From Alphaproteobacteria bacterium UBA6062 (lineage in GTDB: Bacteria; Pseudomonadota; Alphaproteobacteria; Sneathiellales; Sneathiellaceae), in contig DIYE01000114.1 in NCBI GenBank assembly GCA_002428885.1, positions 1 through 32,204 on the forward strand: a stretch of DNA of 32,204 nt. Direction: 5' to 3'. Of this stretch, positions 15,493 through 24,197 are shown one piece after another. Each line of letters opens with the position of its first letter. Position 1 is the first letter of the stretch. Below the pieces are notes generated by a model. That model saw nothing but the letters and a program-made list of their open reading frames with translations, was not told the DNA's origin and ran no database searches. The position numbers and the translations under genes were made by a program.

Positions 15493-16266
15493 ATGAGTGA
15501 AGCAGTACTTAAAGTCCGGAATATCGAAACCTATTACGGCCCTATTATGGCTATTCGCGGGGTTTCTCTGGATGTGCATGACGGAACGATTGTAACGGTC
15601 CTTGGGGCTAACGGTGCCGGGAAAACAACGATCTTGAAAACCATCAGCGGGGTGATGGACCCGCAAAAAGGGTCCGTCCTGTTTGATGGAAAAGAGATCC
15701 AGAAGAATGATCCTGACTGGGTTATGCGTCAGGGGATCAGTCACGTGCCGGAAGGACGAGAGGTGTTTCCGTTCCTCAGTGTTCATGACAACCTGATGAT
15801 GGGAGCCTATACCCGCAGTGACCGGGATGAAATCGCCAGGGATCTGGAACTGGTCCATAACTATTTTCCGATCCTGAAAGAACGGGCGGACCAGCCGGCA
15901 GGCCAGTTGTCGGGCGGGGAGCAGCAGATGCTGTCGATCAGCCGGGCTCTCATGGCGCGGCCCAAGGTCATGCTTCTGGACGAACCCAGCCTTGGTCTCA
16001 GCCCGAGACTGGTTAAAGAGATCTTTGACATTATCAAACGTCTGAATGTGGAGCAGGGAATGACCATGTTGCTGGTTGAGCAGAATGCTAATATTGCCCT
16101 GAACACCGCTGATTTTGGGTATGTCCTTGAAGTCGGCCGGATCGTTATGGAAGACACCACGGCAAACCTGCTGGAGAAAGATGACATCAAGGAATTTTAT
16201 CTTGGAATGCAGGATCACGGGGTTCGGGGAAAACGCCGCTGGAAAAAGCGGAAAACCTGGCGCTGA
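15493..16266 (+). CDS. livF: ABC transporter ATP-binding protein LivF
   Basis: Second ATPase subunit, 257 residues. Walker A GANGAGKTT (about residues 37-45), canonical signature LSGGEQQ, Walker B VMLLDEPSLGLS and switch His position replaced by Gln in LLVEQNANIAL, as is normal for LivF. The last 20 residues form a very basic tail (RGKRRWKKRKTWR) beyond the usual end. It starts 2 bases after the livG stop with AAGG before the ATG, and is followed after 16 bases by the acyl-CoA synthetase gene, so both belong to one transcript. Confidence 0.96.
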   Translation: MSEAVLKVRNIETYYGPIMAIRGVSLDVHDGTIVTVLGANGAGKTTILKTISGVMDPQKGSVLFDGKEIQKNDPDWVMRQGISHVPEGREVFPFLSVHDNLMMGAYTRSDRDEIARDLELVHNYFPILKERADQPAGQLSGGEQQMLSISRALMARPKVMLLDEPSLGLSPRLVKEIFDIIKRLNVEQGMTMLLVEQNANIALNTADFGYVLEVGRIVMEDTTANLLEKDDIKEFYLGMQDHGVRGKRRWKKRKTWR

Positions 16267-16282
16267 GTAAGGGAGGCAGGAC

Positions 16283-18121
16283 GTGAATAATATGAATACA
16301 GTGACCTACCCGCCAACCCTGATTGACGGGGCTGATACAACCACCAAACTGTTCTGGAAGCGGGTCAAGGATTTTGACAGCAAAGTCGCCATGCGGGAAA
16401 AAGATCTCGGTATCTGGCGCAGCATTAGCTGGGCCGACTATGGCCGTAGGGCCCGCTCTGTCGGGCTTGGACTGGTTTCGCTGGGTCTGCAGCGTGGGGA
16501 AACAGTTTCCATCTTAAGCGATAACAATCCTGAATGGCTTTATACGGATATGGGGATACTTGGTGTTGGCGGCGTCAGCAACGGCGTTTACACAACAGAC
16601 AGTGCCAAGCAGGTGGAATATCTGTGTAAAGACTCTGGAACCCGCTATTTCTTCGCCGAGAATGAAGAGCAACTGGATAAGATTCTGGAAGTCAGGAGCA
16701 ATCTGCCGGACCTGCGCAAGATTGTCGTTTATGACATGGATGGTCTCAGGGATCTGAAGGACGACATGGTTGTCAGTATTGATGACCTGTATGATCTCGG
16801 CGAGGCCTACCACAAAGATCATCCTGGTTTCTGGGAAGAAGCCGTCTCTCTGTCCAAACCGACCGACCTTGCAATCCTGATCTATACGTCCGGTACGACG
16901 GGACCTCCGAAAGGTGCGATGATCTCTCACCGCAATCTGATGTTCCAGATCGCCAACCAGACGCCGCTCGTTGGTTTCGGCCCAGAGGATGAGCAGCTCT
17001 CTTTCCTGCCGCTTTGTCATATTGCGGAGCGGGCATTTACCATCTTCCTGCCATTGAGTGTCGGATCAACTGTCAATTTTGTGGAAGGACTGGATACGGT
17101 TCCTGAAAACATCCGGGAAGTATCACCGACAATTTTCTTCGCTGTGCCGCGGATCTGGGAGAAATTCTTCTCTGCTATCACCCTTCAATTGAGTGATGCA
17201 ACCAACCTGCAGAAGCTGGCTTATAAAACAGCGATTGGCGTCGGCTATCAGCTTGCAGAATGTAAACTGGAAATGAAACAGCCTTCTGCCGCTCTTAAGG
17301 TCAAGTTTTGGCTGGCCGATACTTTGGTTTTGAAAAATATCAAGCGGCTGCTGGGATTGGACCGGGCTAAATATCTCGGATCGGGCGCGGCACCTATTTC
17401 GCCTGACCTTATCAAGTGGTATCTGTCGCTCGGCCTTGATATGTATGAGGTTTACGGCCAGACGGAAAATGTCGGGCTGGCCACATCGAACTTGCCGGAT
17501 AAGCTGAAGCTTGGGACCGTCGGCGCTGCGGCTCCCAATACGGAAGTTGCTATTTCCGATGCCGGTGAAATTCTGCTGAAGGGACCGCATGTTTTCATGG
17601 GATATCTCAATCAGCCGGAAAAAACGGCGGAAACGGTTGTCGACGGGTGGCTGCATACCGGTGATGTGGGATATGTGGATAATCAGGGTTTTGTGAAAAT
17701 CACTGACCGGATGAAAGATATCATTATTACTGCCGGCGGTAAAAATATCACGCCGTCGGAGATCGAAAATCAGCTAAAATTCAGCCCCTTTATCTCTGAT
17801 GCGGTTGTGATTGGGGATAAACGGAAATATCTCACCTGCCTGATCATGATTGATCAGGAGAATGTTGAGAAATACGCCCAGGACAGGGATGTACCTTTCA
17901 CAAATTTCCAAAGCCTGTGCCGCGCCAAGGAAGTAAACGATCTGATCTGGTCTGAAGTTGAGAAGGTCAATAAGGGCTTTGCCCAGGTGGAGACCATCAA
18001 ACAGTTCCGTCTGATTGACGAGATTCTCACAGCGGAGGATGATGAACTGACGCCGACCATGAAACTAAAGCGGTCTTTCGTGAATAAGAAATACAAGGAG
18101 TTGATTGATACGATGTATTAG
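16283..18121 (+). CDS. long-chain acyl-CoA synthetase (FAA1/FadD15-type) inside the transporter operon
   Basis: A 612-residue ANL enzyme of the long-chain fatty acyl-CoA synthetase branch that forms acyl-CoA from a carboxylate, ATP and CoA. Motifs: IYTSGTTGPPKGAM (about residues 204-217), PLCHIAERAF, VPRIWEK, EVYGQTENVG, HTGDVGYVD, and DRMKDIIITAGGKNITPSEIE; the C-terminal Lys region is TPTMKLKRSFVNKKY. The GTG at 16283 is chosen since GGGAGG lies 6 bases upstream; the ATG at 16292 is too far from it. The gene sits between livF and the binding-protein gene, an arrangement known in many proteobacteria and usually read as uptake followed by CoA activation of an organic acid. The acid here is unknown. 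Confidence 0.94.
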   Translation: MNNMNTVTYPPTLIDGADTTTKLFWKRVKDFDSKVAMREKDLGIWRSISWADYGRRARSVGLGLVSLGLQRGETVSILSDNNPEWLYTDMGILGVGGVSNGVYTTDSAKQVEYLCKDSGTRYFFAENEEQLDKILEVRSNLPDLRKIVVYDMDGLRDLKDDMVVSIDDLYDLGEAYHKDHPGFWEEAVSLSKPTDLAILIYTSGTTGPPKGAMISHRNLMFQIANQTPLVGFGPEDEQLSFLPLCHIAERAFTIFLPLSVGSTVNFVEGLDTVPENIREVSPTIFFAVPRIWEKFFSAITLQLSDATNLQKLAYKTAIGVGYQLAECKLEMKQPSAALKVKFWLADTLVLKNIKRLLGLDRAKYLGSGAAPISPDLIKWYLSLGLDMYEVYGQTENVGLATSNLPDKLKLGTVGAAAPNTEVAISDAGEILLKGPHVFMGYLNQPEKTAETVVDGWLHTGDVGYVDNQGFVKITDRMKDIIITAGGKNITPSEIENQLKFSPFISDAVVIGDKRKYLTCLIMIDQENVEKYAQDRDVPFTNFQSLCRAKEVNDLIWSEVEKVNKGFAQVETIKQFRLIDEILTAEDDELTPTMKLKRSFVNKKYKELIDTMY

Positions 18122-18123
18122 CC

Positions 18124-18150
18124 CCCGCTCTTGACTCAGCCGAGAACGGG
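18124..18150 (+). other. intercistronic hairpin before the binding-protein gene
   Basis: CCCG, one mismatch, TCTTG pairs with CGAGA, mismatch, CGGG; 7-base loop. No T run follows, so it is not a standard terminator. It may slow 3' decay of the upstream message and favour high binding-protein output, a common design in ABC importer operons. Confidence 0.35.
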
Positions 18151-18192
18151 AGCAGTTTGAAGTAGAACAGAATATTTAACGGGAGGAAGAAA

Positions 18193-19383
18193 ATGAAACG
18201 GAGAAATCTATTCCGATTGGGCCTGGGAGCTGTGGCGGCTGTTGCGACTGCAGCGACCTTCACCGGTGCTGCCCAGGCTGATCAGGGTATCCACGATGAC
18301 AAAATTGTTCTGGGATCTCACCAGCCGCTATCCGGTCCTGTTGCTCTCTGGGGAGTGCCGGTCACTAACGGTATGCGTATGGCTGTAGAAGAAATCAATG
18401 CCAATGGAGGCATCCATGGCCGGAAGCTTGAATTGATTGTTGAGGACACGGCTTACCAACAGAATAAAGCTGCCCAGGCCGGCGATAAGCTGATTAAGAA
18501 AGACAAGGTTTTTGCTCTGGTCGGCCCGCTGGGTACACCAACCAACATGGTGACCATGCCTCGGGCTCTTAAGAAGGGGGTGATGAATATCTTCCCTCTT
18601 TCTGCAGCCAAGGAAATGTTTGAACCGCATCACAAACTCAAATTTTCCAACCTGACTCCTTACGATGATCAGATGCGCGCGGCTGTTAATTATTTCGTTA
18701 AGAACGAGAATGTGAAGCAGATCGGTGTTTTGTATCAGGACGACGACTTCGGCAAGAATGTTCTGTTGGGATGTGAGGAACAGGCTAAGGCCATGGGATT
18801 GCCGCCGGTTATCAAGACAAACTTCAAGAGAGGCTCTAAAGACTTTTCTTCTCAGATTGCAAAATTGAAGTCAGGTGGAGCTGAACTGGTCTGCCTTGGT
18901 ACAATTATTGGCGAAACAATTGGGAGCATAGCGACGGCAAAGAAAATTGGCTACAACCCTAAATTTGTTGTCAGTTCCGCCGGTTATGTACCTGAAAATA
19001 TCACCCTTGCCAAAGGGCTTACAGAAGGCCTTTACGGAACCGGTCAGACGCCGATCCCGTATTACGAAGATGCGACCCCTGAGGTAAAGGCGTGGATGGA
19101 TAAATATAAGAAGCGGTTCGATAAGACTGCGGTTCTTCAGTCTATCGCGGGTTACGAGCTGATTAAGCTCTTTGCGGATGCCATGGATGCTGCAGGTAAA
19201 GATCTGACAGCCGAAAAGACTGCTGAAGCATTGGAGAAAATCAAGGACTACCCCTCCATGTTTGGTGGTGCGGCGATGAGTTTCAGTGAAAAAGATCATT
19301 TGGGGCCGGATAAGCGAAATAGTGCCATTCTTTCTAAGGTCGTAGGAGCAAAATGGCAGAAAGTTCAGAAGATCAGTTACTGA
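18193..19383 (+). CDS. periplasmic substrate-binding protein, LivK-type
   Basis: A 396-residue type I periplasmic binding protein (Peripla_BP_6). The signal peptide is MKRRN, a hydrophobic run, then cleavage after AAQA (about residue 29). The mature protein opens with IVLGSHQPLSGPVALWG and NGMRMAVEEINANGGIHGRKLELIVEDTAY, the family hallmark. LVGPLGTPTNMVTMP and the second-lobe segments are intact. It should capture the ligand for the LivHMGF channel; divergent pocket residues prevent naming the ligand. GGGAGG upstream of the ATG is strong. It ends the operon and is followed by a terminator. Confidence 0.94.
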   Translation: MKRRNLFRLGLGAVAAVATAATFTGAAQADQGIHDDKIVLGSHQPLSGPVALWGVPVTNGMRMAVEEINANGGIHGRKLELIVEDTAYQQNKAAQAGDKLIKKDKVFALVGPLGTPTNMVTMPRALKKGVMNIFPLSAAKEMFEPHHKLKFSNLTPYDDQMRAAVNYFVKNENVKQIGVLYQDDDFGKNVLLGCEEQAKAMGLPPVIKTNFKRGSKDFSSQIAKLKSGGAELVCLGTIIGETIGSIATAKKIGYNPKFVVSSAGYVPENITLAKGLTEGLYGTGQTPIPYYEDATPEVKAWMDKYKKRFDKTAVLQSIAGYELIKLFADAMDAAGKDLTAEKTAEALEKIKDYPSMFGGAAMSFSEKDHLGPDKRNSAILSKVVGAKWQKVQKISY

Positions 19384-19403
19384 TTTTCTGAAGTAATAAA
19401 GAG

Positions 19404-19431
19404 AAAACCCGGTCTTGTGCCGGGTTTTTTT
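19404..19431 (+). terminator. rho-independent terminator of the liv operon
   Basis: AAAACCCGG, loop TCTTGTG, CCGGG, then seven T. It closes the importer operon. Confidence 0.93.
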
Positions 19432-19582
19432 GTTGTAAATACTGATTATATACAAATATTAGGAAATAATGAATTTAAATAAAGTTCGAGCAAGTTCCCT
19501 CTTGTGAAGAAAATAGTAACACTTTCTCACTACTTTTTCGTGCGACTGCCGGTTTTAGTTGTTTTTTAGGAGGGGCATAGTG

Positions 19583-21892
19583 ATGCTCGGCGATACGCTG
19601 AAGGAGTTCCGCAACAAACGTGCGGAAAAGAAGAACAATAATAATTCTGAAGGGCTTGCGGAGCGTTCTCCGGTCCTGAGAGCCATTGGAAAACTCGGTA
19701 TTCGAGCACGTCTATACCTGGCTTTTGGTGTCGTTGCCGTTCTCACCATGATCAGTGGTACCCTTGGTGTTGTGGAATTTGTGAGCCTTGGACGGACACT
19801 CAACGATATTACGAAAAGCAGTTTTACGGCTTTTTCTGACGCACAGAGACTTTCCCAGAAGGCGACCGGGGTGATCGAGTCAGCACCTTTGATTGCAGCA
19901 ACCCGGACAGAGGAAGATCGTAAGAAGCAGCTAAAGAATGCGAAAGCAACCTTGGCCGACCTCGTTGAAAGTGTGAAAGCCGCAAAAAACGAGGAAAATG
20001 CGGATGACATCGAGCAGGCTTTGGCCAATCTCGAAATGCTGGAATTTGCCCTCGAAGATATGGGTAATGCCGTCATTAAACGGAACAAGCTTGAAGTTCA
20101 GTTGAAAGAAGATCTGGAGCAGGTGACGGTTCTGGAAAAAGAAATCCGGGATTTGGTCAATCCGGTGATTAATGCGGAAACCTCAACACTCAGCATTAAC
20201 TCTCAGCTTCTGAGCGCCGAAGGCGATATCCAGAAAGTTAAGGCGGGTGTGCGGAAACTGGTTTCAAAGGATTTCCGGCTGATCCAGCGATTGATCCAGT
20301 TCAAAGCAGATGCAAACACGGTCGTCAGCTCCCTTTACAGGGCTGCTAATCAGCCAACCCGTGAAGATGTGGAAGCCCGTAAGGAAGAGTTTGTCCTTAC
20401 AGGTACGAAACTGAAATTTGTCGCGCTTCTACCCAATTTCAAAGAGAAACAAAAGCTGCAAAAAGTATCTGATGCGCTTTACGATATCGGCAACCGAGAT
20501 GACAGCATCTTTACTTTGAGGAAAGAGTATCTGTCGGTGCTCGGAGAAATCCGGGCAGCCGAAAATCAGGCGGCTACATTGGCAACGGCTCTGGAGTTCG
20601 TTGTCGAAGATCTGATCAATGCGACAGAAGCCAACTCAACAGCCGCCGTTGAAGAGGCTAATGTTACCATCGAACGCACCAGTAACCTGCTGATCGGTAT
20701 TGCTGCCCTGAGTGTGATTATCGCTCTTCTGATAGCCTGGCTCTATGTCGGCCGTAGTCTGATGCGTCGCCTTAATCGCCTGGTCGATGATATGCGTACG
20801 ATTGCCGGCGGCAACCTTGAAACGGAAGTCGTGGTTGTCGGCTCTGATGAAATTGCTGAAATGGGCCATGCGCTGGTCGGTTTCAGGGATGAAGCCAAGG
20901 AAGCAGAAAGAATGCGTGTCCAGGCTGAGGAGGAACGCCAGAAGCGCGAAGCCGACAAAGCGCGGGCTGAACAGGAAGCACAGGAAGCAGAACGTCGTGC
21001 CCAGGAAGAGAAAGAACGACTGGAGCAGGAAGCGGAAGCCAACAAAGCGGCTGAAATGAACCAGCTTGCCGACGACTTCGAAGGCAGCGTTAAGCATCTG
21101 GTTGAGAGCTTTGCTGTTGCTGCGCAGGAAATGAACCAGACGTCCCGCAATATGTCGAAGACGGCGGACGAGACAAGCAACCGTTCTGAAACAGTGGCCA
21201 GTGCTTCTGATCAGGCCAGTACCAGTGTGCACTCTGTTGCCTCGGCAACGGAGGAGCTGTCAGCCTCTATCAGTGAAATCAGCCGTCAGGTTGGTCAGGC
21301 TGCCAATATTGCTGGTGAAGCTGTGTCTGAAGCGGAACGCACCAATGTGATGGTCACCAGTCTGAATGATGCCGCCGCGAAAATCGGTGATGTTGTCGGG
21401 CTGATTAATGATATTGCCGGACAGACGAACCTGCTTGCCCTTAATGCGACAATTGAAGCGGCCCGGGCTGGTGATGCGGGTAAAGGCTTTGCCGTTGTGG
21501 CAAGCGAGGTTAAAAACCTGGCGACCCAGACGGCAAAAGCGACCGAAGAAATCTCCGGTCAGATCCGCGCCGTTCAGGAAGAGACCAATAACGCGGTGGG
21601 TGCGATTGGCGGCATTAGTACGACAATCGGTCGTATCAATGAGATTGCCACCAGTATCGCTTCTGCTGTTGAAGAGCAGGGAGCTGCTACCGGGGAAATC
21701 AGCCGGAGTGTTCAGCAGGCGGCTCAGAGCACCCAGGAAGTGTCTCACAATATAACGTCCGTGAATGAGGCCGCTGCTACGACAGGTCAGTCAGCCTCTC
21801 AGGTTCAGGATGTTGCTGATGAACTGTCCCGCGAGGTTAACAACCTGGATCAGGAAGTTCACAGCTTCCTGGAGCGGGTAAGAGCCGGCTGA
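19583..21892 (+). CDS. methyl-accepting chemotaxis protein
   Basis: A 769-residue transmembrane chemoreceptor. After about 43 charged cytoplasmic residues comes TM1 (about 44-67), then a helical periplasmic sensor of about 300 residues, TM2 (LLIGIAALSVIIALLIAWLYVG, about 369-392), a HAMP domain to about 445, an unusually charged Glu/Arg/Ala coiled coil (about 433-493), and the MCP signalling domain. The hairpin tip reads DIAGQTNLLALNATIEAARAGDAGKGFAVVASEVKNLA (about 610-646), which binds CheA/CheW. The sensor is long and all-helical, like helical bimodular ligand domains, so the ligand may be a small organic acid, but this is open. AGGAGG lies 9 bases before the ATG and 6 before a GTG at 19580; either could be used. 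Monocistronic between two terminators. Confidence 0.95.
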   Translation: MLGDTLKEFRNKRAEKKNNNNSEGLAERSPVLRAIGKLGIRARLYLAFGVVAVLTMISGTLGVVEFVSLGRTLNDITKSSFTAFSDAQRLSQKATGVIESAPLIAATRTEEDRKKQLKNAKATLADLVESVKAAKNEENADDIEQALANLEMLEFALEDMGNAVIKRNKLEVQLKEDLEQVTVLEKEIRDLVNPVINAETSTLSINSQLLSAEGDIQKVKAGVRKLVSKDFRLIQRLIQFKADANTVVSSLYRAANQPTREDVEARKEEFVLTGTKLKFVALLPNFKEKQKLQKVSDALYDIGNRDDSIFTLRKEYLSVLGEIRAAENQAATLATALEFVVEDLINATEANSTAAVEEANVTIERTSNLLIGIAALSVIIALLIAWLYVGRSLMRRLNRLVDDMRTIAGGNLETEVVVVGSDEIAEMGHALVGFRDEAKEAERMRVQAEEERQKREADKARAEQEAQEAERRAQEEKERLEQEAEANKAAEMNQLADDFEGSVKHLVESFAVAAQEMNQTSRNMSKTADETSNRSETVASASDQASTSVHSVASATEELSASISEISRQVGQAANIAGEAVSEAERTNVMVTSLNDAAAKIGDVVGLINDIAGQTNLLALNATIEAARAGDAGKGFAVVASEVKNLATQTAKATEEISGQIRAVQEETNNAVGAIGGISTTIGRINEIATSIASAVEEQGAATGEISRSVQQAAQSTQEVSHNITSVNEAAATTGQSASQVQDVADELSREVNNLDQEVHSFLERVRAG

Positions 21893-21914
21893 TCGGTAAT
21901 CCTATCCAAACACT

Positions 21915-21943
21915 AAAAACCCGGCCATTGAGCCGGGTTTTTT
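21915..21943. terminator. bidirectional terminator between the chemoreceptor and ACP operon
   Basis: AAAAACCCGGC, loop CATTGA, GCCGGGTTTTTT. The A tract on the left and T tract on the right let it end both the chemoreceptor transcript and the opposite-strand operon that finishes at 21964. Confidence 0.9.
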
Positions 21944-21963
21944 ATTGAGATGATTAAAATACT

Positions 21964-22203
21964 TTAGGCCTGTTCTCTTGCCAGCAATTCTGAAATTGCT
22001 TGAACCGTGAAAAGAGACATGGCTTCCTCCGTTTCCAGCTGTTTGCCAAGGATCTCCTCCAGATGAAGGACGAGGCGCATATGATTAAGGCTGTCCCACT
22101 TATCGACCGTTTCGATGGTATCTTCGGGTGACAGATCTGAAGGATCGCAACCTGTCACCGAGGCCAGGTGGCTAATGGCTTTTTCAGTATAGTTAGAGGT
22201 CAT
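21964..22203 (-). CDS. acyl carrier protein
   Basis: A 79-residue stand-alone carrier protein. The phosphopantetheine attachment site is KWDSLNHM with Ser38, and the rest follows the four-helix ACP pattern (RLVLHLEEILGKQLETEEAMSLFTVQAISELL). It is acidic as expected. It differs from the housekeeping AcpP, whose site reads DSLDTVEL, so it is a dedicated carrier. I use the ATG at 22203, which lies inside the end of the GNAT gene (11-base overlap), rather than a frame opening further up at 22278. Last gene of the four-gene operon, it presumably receives the acyl group from the adjacent adenylation enzyme; no phosphopantetheinyl transferase is in this window. Confidence 0.9.
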   Translation of the reverse strand: MTSNYTEKAISHLASVTGCDPSDLSPEDTIETVDKWDSLNHMRLVLHLEEILGKQLETEEAMSLFTVQAISELLAREQA

Positions 22204-22786
22204 TAGCCTTGCTTTCCCCGTTTCCGGATAGGTGTTTTTTCTCCCAGGATTCCCGTAGCAGGCCAAACAGTACCACATCTTCGAACTGTCCGTCCCTGCC
22301 GCGCATCTGTTGTTTCAGGATGCCTTCCTTTTCAAAACCCTGCCGGGTGTAGTTGAACAAGGCCGGGAAGTTGCGGGCTCGGACGGAACCTGTGATTTTG
22401 TTGAGCTTCATGGCGGTGAAGAAAAACCGCAGGACCCTTTCCCTGACTTCAATAACCGTATTCCGGCCCCAATAATCCTTGTTGCCGATCAGAATACTGG
22501 TTTCCGCTTTCAAGTGAGCTTGCTCAACGAAAATCCGCATTAGGCCGATCGGTTTTTTGATATCGCGTGCGTATATAACAAGAGCAAAGAGTTGTTTGTT
22601 GTCGAACCTGCTAAACCGTTTCTGAAGAGCATTTTCGTCCATATGCATCGGGTCATTCATAAACCGCATAACCTCAGGATCTGCGAACCAATCTTTCATT
22701 TCGGCCGGGATATTGTTCGCATCAACGGACTGCAGGACATAATTTTCCGTATCCAGCCTCAGCGGCGTCCCCCATGCCCAGCGCAT
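22193..22786 (-). CDS. GNAT-family N-acyltransferase (RimJ/RimL-like)
   Basis: A 197-residue GNAT protein. The opening LRLDTENYVLQSVDANNIPAEMKDWFADPEVMRFMND resembles RimJ/RimL-type acetyltransferases, and the acyl-CoA-binding segment is near NKDYWGRNTVIEVRERVLRFFF, with the usual helix-capping Gly. The C-terminal NFPALFNYTRQGFEKEGILKQQ is a standard GNAT beta5-alpha4 pattern. It transfers an acyl group, usually from CoA, to an amine. In this operon the donor might be the acyl-ACP instead, an inference. The start ATG shares its A with the stop of the adenylation gene (TGATG), with GGAGG 6 bases upstream. Confidence 0.88.
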   Translation of the reverse strand: MRWAWGTPLRLDTENYVLQSVDANNIPAEMKDWFADPEVMRFMNDPMHMDENALQKRFSRFDNKQLFALVIYARDIKKPIGLMRIFVEQAHLKAETSILIGNKDYWGRNTVIEVRERVLRFFFTAMKLNKITGSVRARNFPALFNYTRQGFEKEGILKQQMRGRDGQFEDVVLFGLLRESWEKKHLSGNGESKANDL

Positions 22787-24195
22787 CAGTCGCCTCCTTT
22801 AAGGCACGCGTCTCTTACCTGATCCCGGTTGATTTTACCTCGGTCGGTTTTTGGAATCTCCGGGACAAAAAACCAGCTTTCCGGAATGGCTTCCCGTCGG
22901 ATAAGAGGTTGCATCCAGGTGGAAAGATCTCCCTGGGTGAGGGAGGAGCCTTCTTTCAGGACACAGGCTGCGGCCACTTTTTCTCCGCTCACCGGATCGG
23001 GCATACCAAAAACACAGACTTCCTGAACCTCGTCATGCCGCTCCAGCAGGAGGTCGATTTCTTCAGGCAGGATTTTCATTCCGGCTCGATTGATTTCAGA
23101 TTTACTGCGACCGGTGATACGGATTTCTCGATCTTCCTCGATAATCCCGATATCCCCTGTATGGAACCAGCCATTTTGTAGAACCTCTGCAGTCAGTTCC
23201 GGTTGTTTATAATAGCCACACATCAGGGACGGTGTCTGGATCAGCAGTTCGCCTTTACCGGATGACCCGAGAGTTCCGTTTTCCTGCCTGATCATCGCCG
23301 TACCGCCCCAGACCGATCCGATGCGTCCGTCCATAGAGCGGCCATCCTTCAGGGAGGTTCCGCCGATCCAGTTTGCTGTTTCCGTGATCCCGTACATATT
23401 GAAGACCTGCTCCGTTCCGGACCAGTCGGCAATAGCTTGCCAGAGGTCTGTAGAAAGAGGAGCAGAACCCACATGAACCCTTTTAAGACTGTCTTTCTGG
23501 GGAGAGTTTGAAAGCTTACAAACCATTTTCCAGAAAGAGGGTACTGAGCTCATAAACGTGATCTTATGTTCATCGACCAGCATTCCCAATTTTGACATTC
23601 CGAGTGGAGAGCGATCGCTCATCAGCAGAACATCTCCGCCTGTAAATAAAGGCGTAAGAAGATTGCCGATCAAGCCGTGACCGAAATGAGTGGGTAGGGG
23701 GCACAGAGTTTTCATAAGCGCTTCGCGCTCTATAAACGCCTGGTTCAGGGAGAGCCGGGCAATCAGTGACCGGAAGCTGTGCGTAACACCTTTCGGGTTA
23801 CCGGTCGTGCCAGATGTAAAAAGAAGCAGGGCCGAATCATCCAGGTCCGGATTGACTCTCCCGATGTCGGTTGTCCGGTATAAGACCGGATCTTCATCCG
23901 GCTCAAACAATCCGGCAACCGGTTCAACAAAAGACAGCAGTGTTTCAATTTCATTGGTTGTCAGGGACGGATTGATGCAGGCGGCCGCGGCTCCTGTTGC
24001 CCAAACAGCCAGTAGATCCGCTACAAATTCAGGACTGCCGCCGTGACCGATGATAACGATTGAACCAGGTCCGACTTTTCCGTCCAGCAACTGCCGCCGC
24101 TCTTCCACCCTTGTTCGTAACCGGTGGCTATCCCACCAGTCATTTTGGGAAGTTGTCGCGATCCGTCCTAAGGAAGGGAAGGTGTTAAATAGCAT
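22786..24195 (-). CDS. stand-alone adenylation enzyme (ANL superfamily acyl/aryl acid ligase)
   Basis: A 469-residue adenylate-forming enzyme, a little shorter than typical acyl-CoA ligases (about 500-550). Motifs: FTSGTTGNPKG (residues 126-136), PTHFGHGL (168-175), MYGITETAN (268-276), WFHTGDIG (343-350), TGRSKSEINRAGMKILPEEI (361-380), and catalytic Lys454 in PKTDRGKINRDQV. The pocket segment is of the fatty/aryl acid type and lacks the FDxS pattern with the Asp that holds the amino group in amino-acid-activating domains. It probably loads an acid onto the adjacent ACP or CoA. It starts 2 bases after the ATP-grasp gene and shares a base with the GNAT gene, so it is the second gene of the operon. 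Confidence 0.92.
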   Translation of the reverse strand: MLFNTFPSLGRIATTSQNDWWDSHRLRTRVEERRQLLDGKVGPGSIVIIGHGGSPEFVADLLAVWATGAAAACINPSLTTNEIETLLSFVEPVAGLFEPDEDPVLYRTTDIGRVNPDLDDSALLLFTSGTTGNPKGVTHSFRSLIARLSLNQAFIEREALMKTLCPLPTHFGHGLIGNLLTPLFTGGDVLLMSDRSPLGMSKLGMLVDEHKITFMSSVPSFWKMVCKLSNSPQKDSLKRVHVGSAPLSTDLWQAIADWSGTEQVFNMYGITETANWIGGTSLKDGRSMDGRIGSVWGGTAMIRQENGTLGSSGKGELLIQTPSLMCGYYKQPELTAEVLQNGWFHTGDIGIIEEDREIRITGRSKSEINRAGMKILPEEIDLLLERHDEVQEVCVFGMPDPVSGEKVAAACVLKEGSSLTQGDLSTWMQPLIRREAIPESWFFVPEIPKTDRGKINRDQVRDACLKGGD

Positions 24196-24197
24196 CG

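Noticed and set aside
15487..16218. 243-codon antisense ORF opposite livF
   Set aside because: Shadow of livF; no domain pattern and no ribosome site evaluated as convincing.
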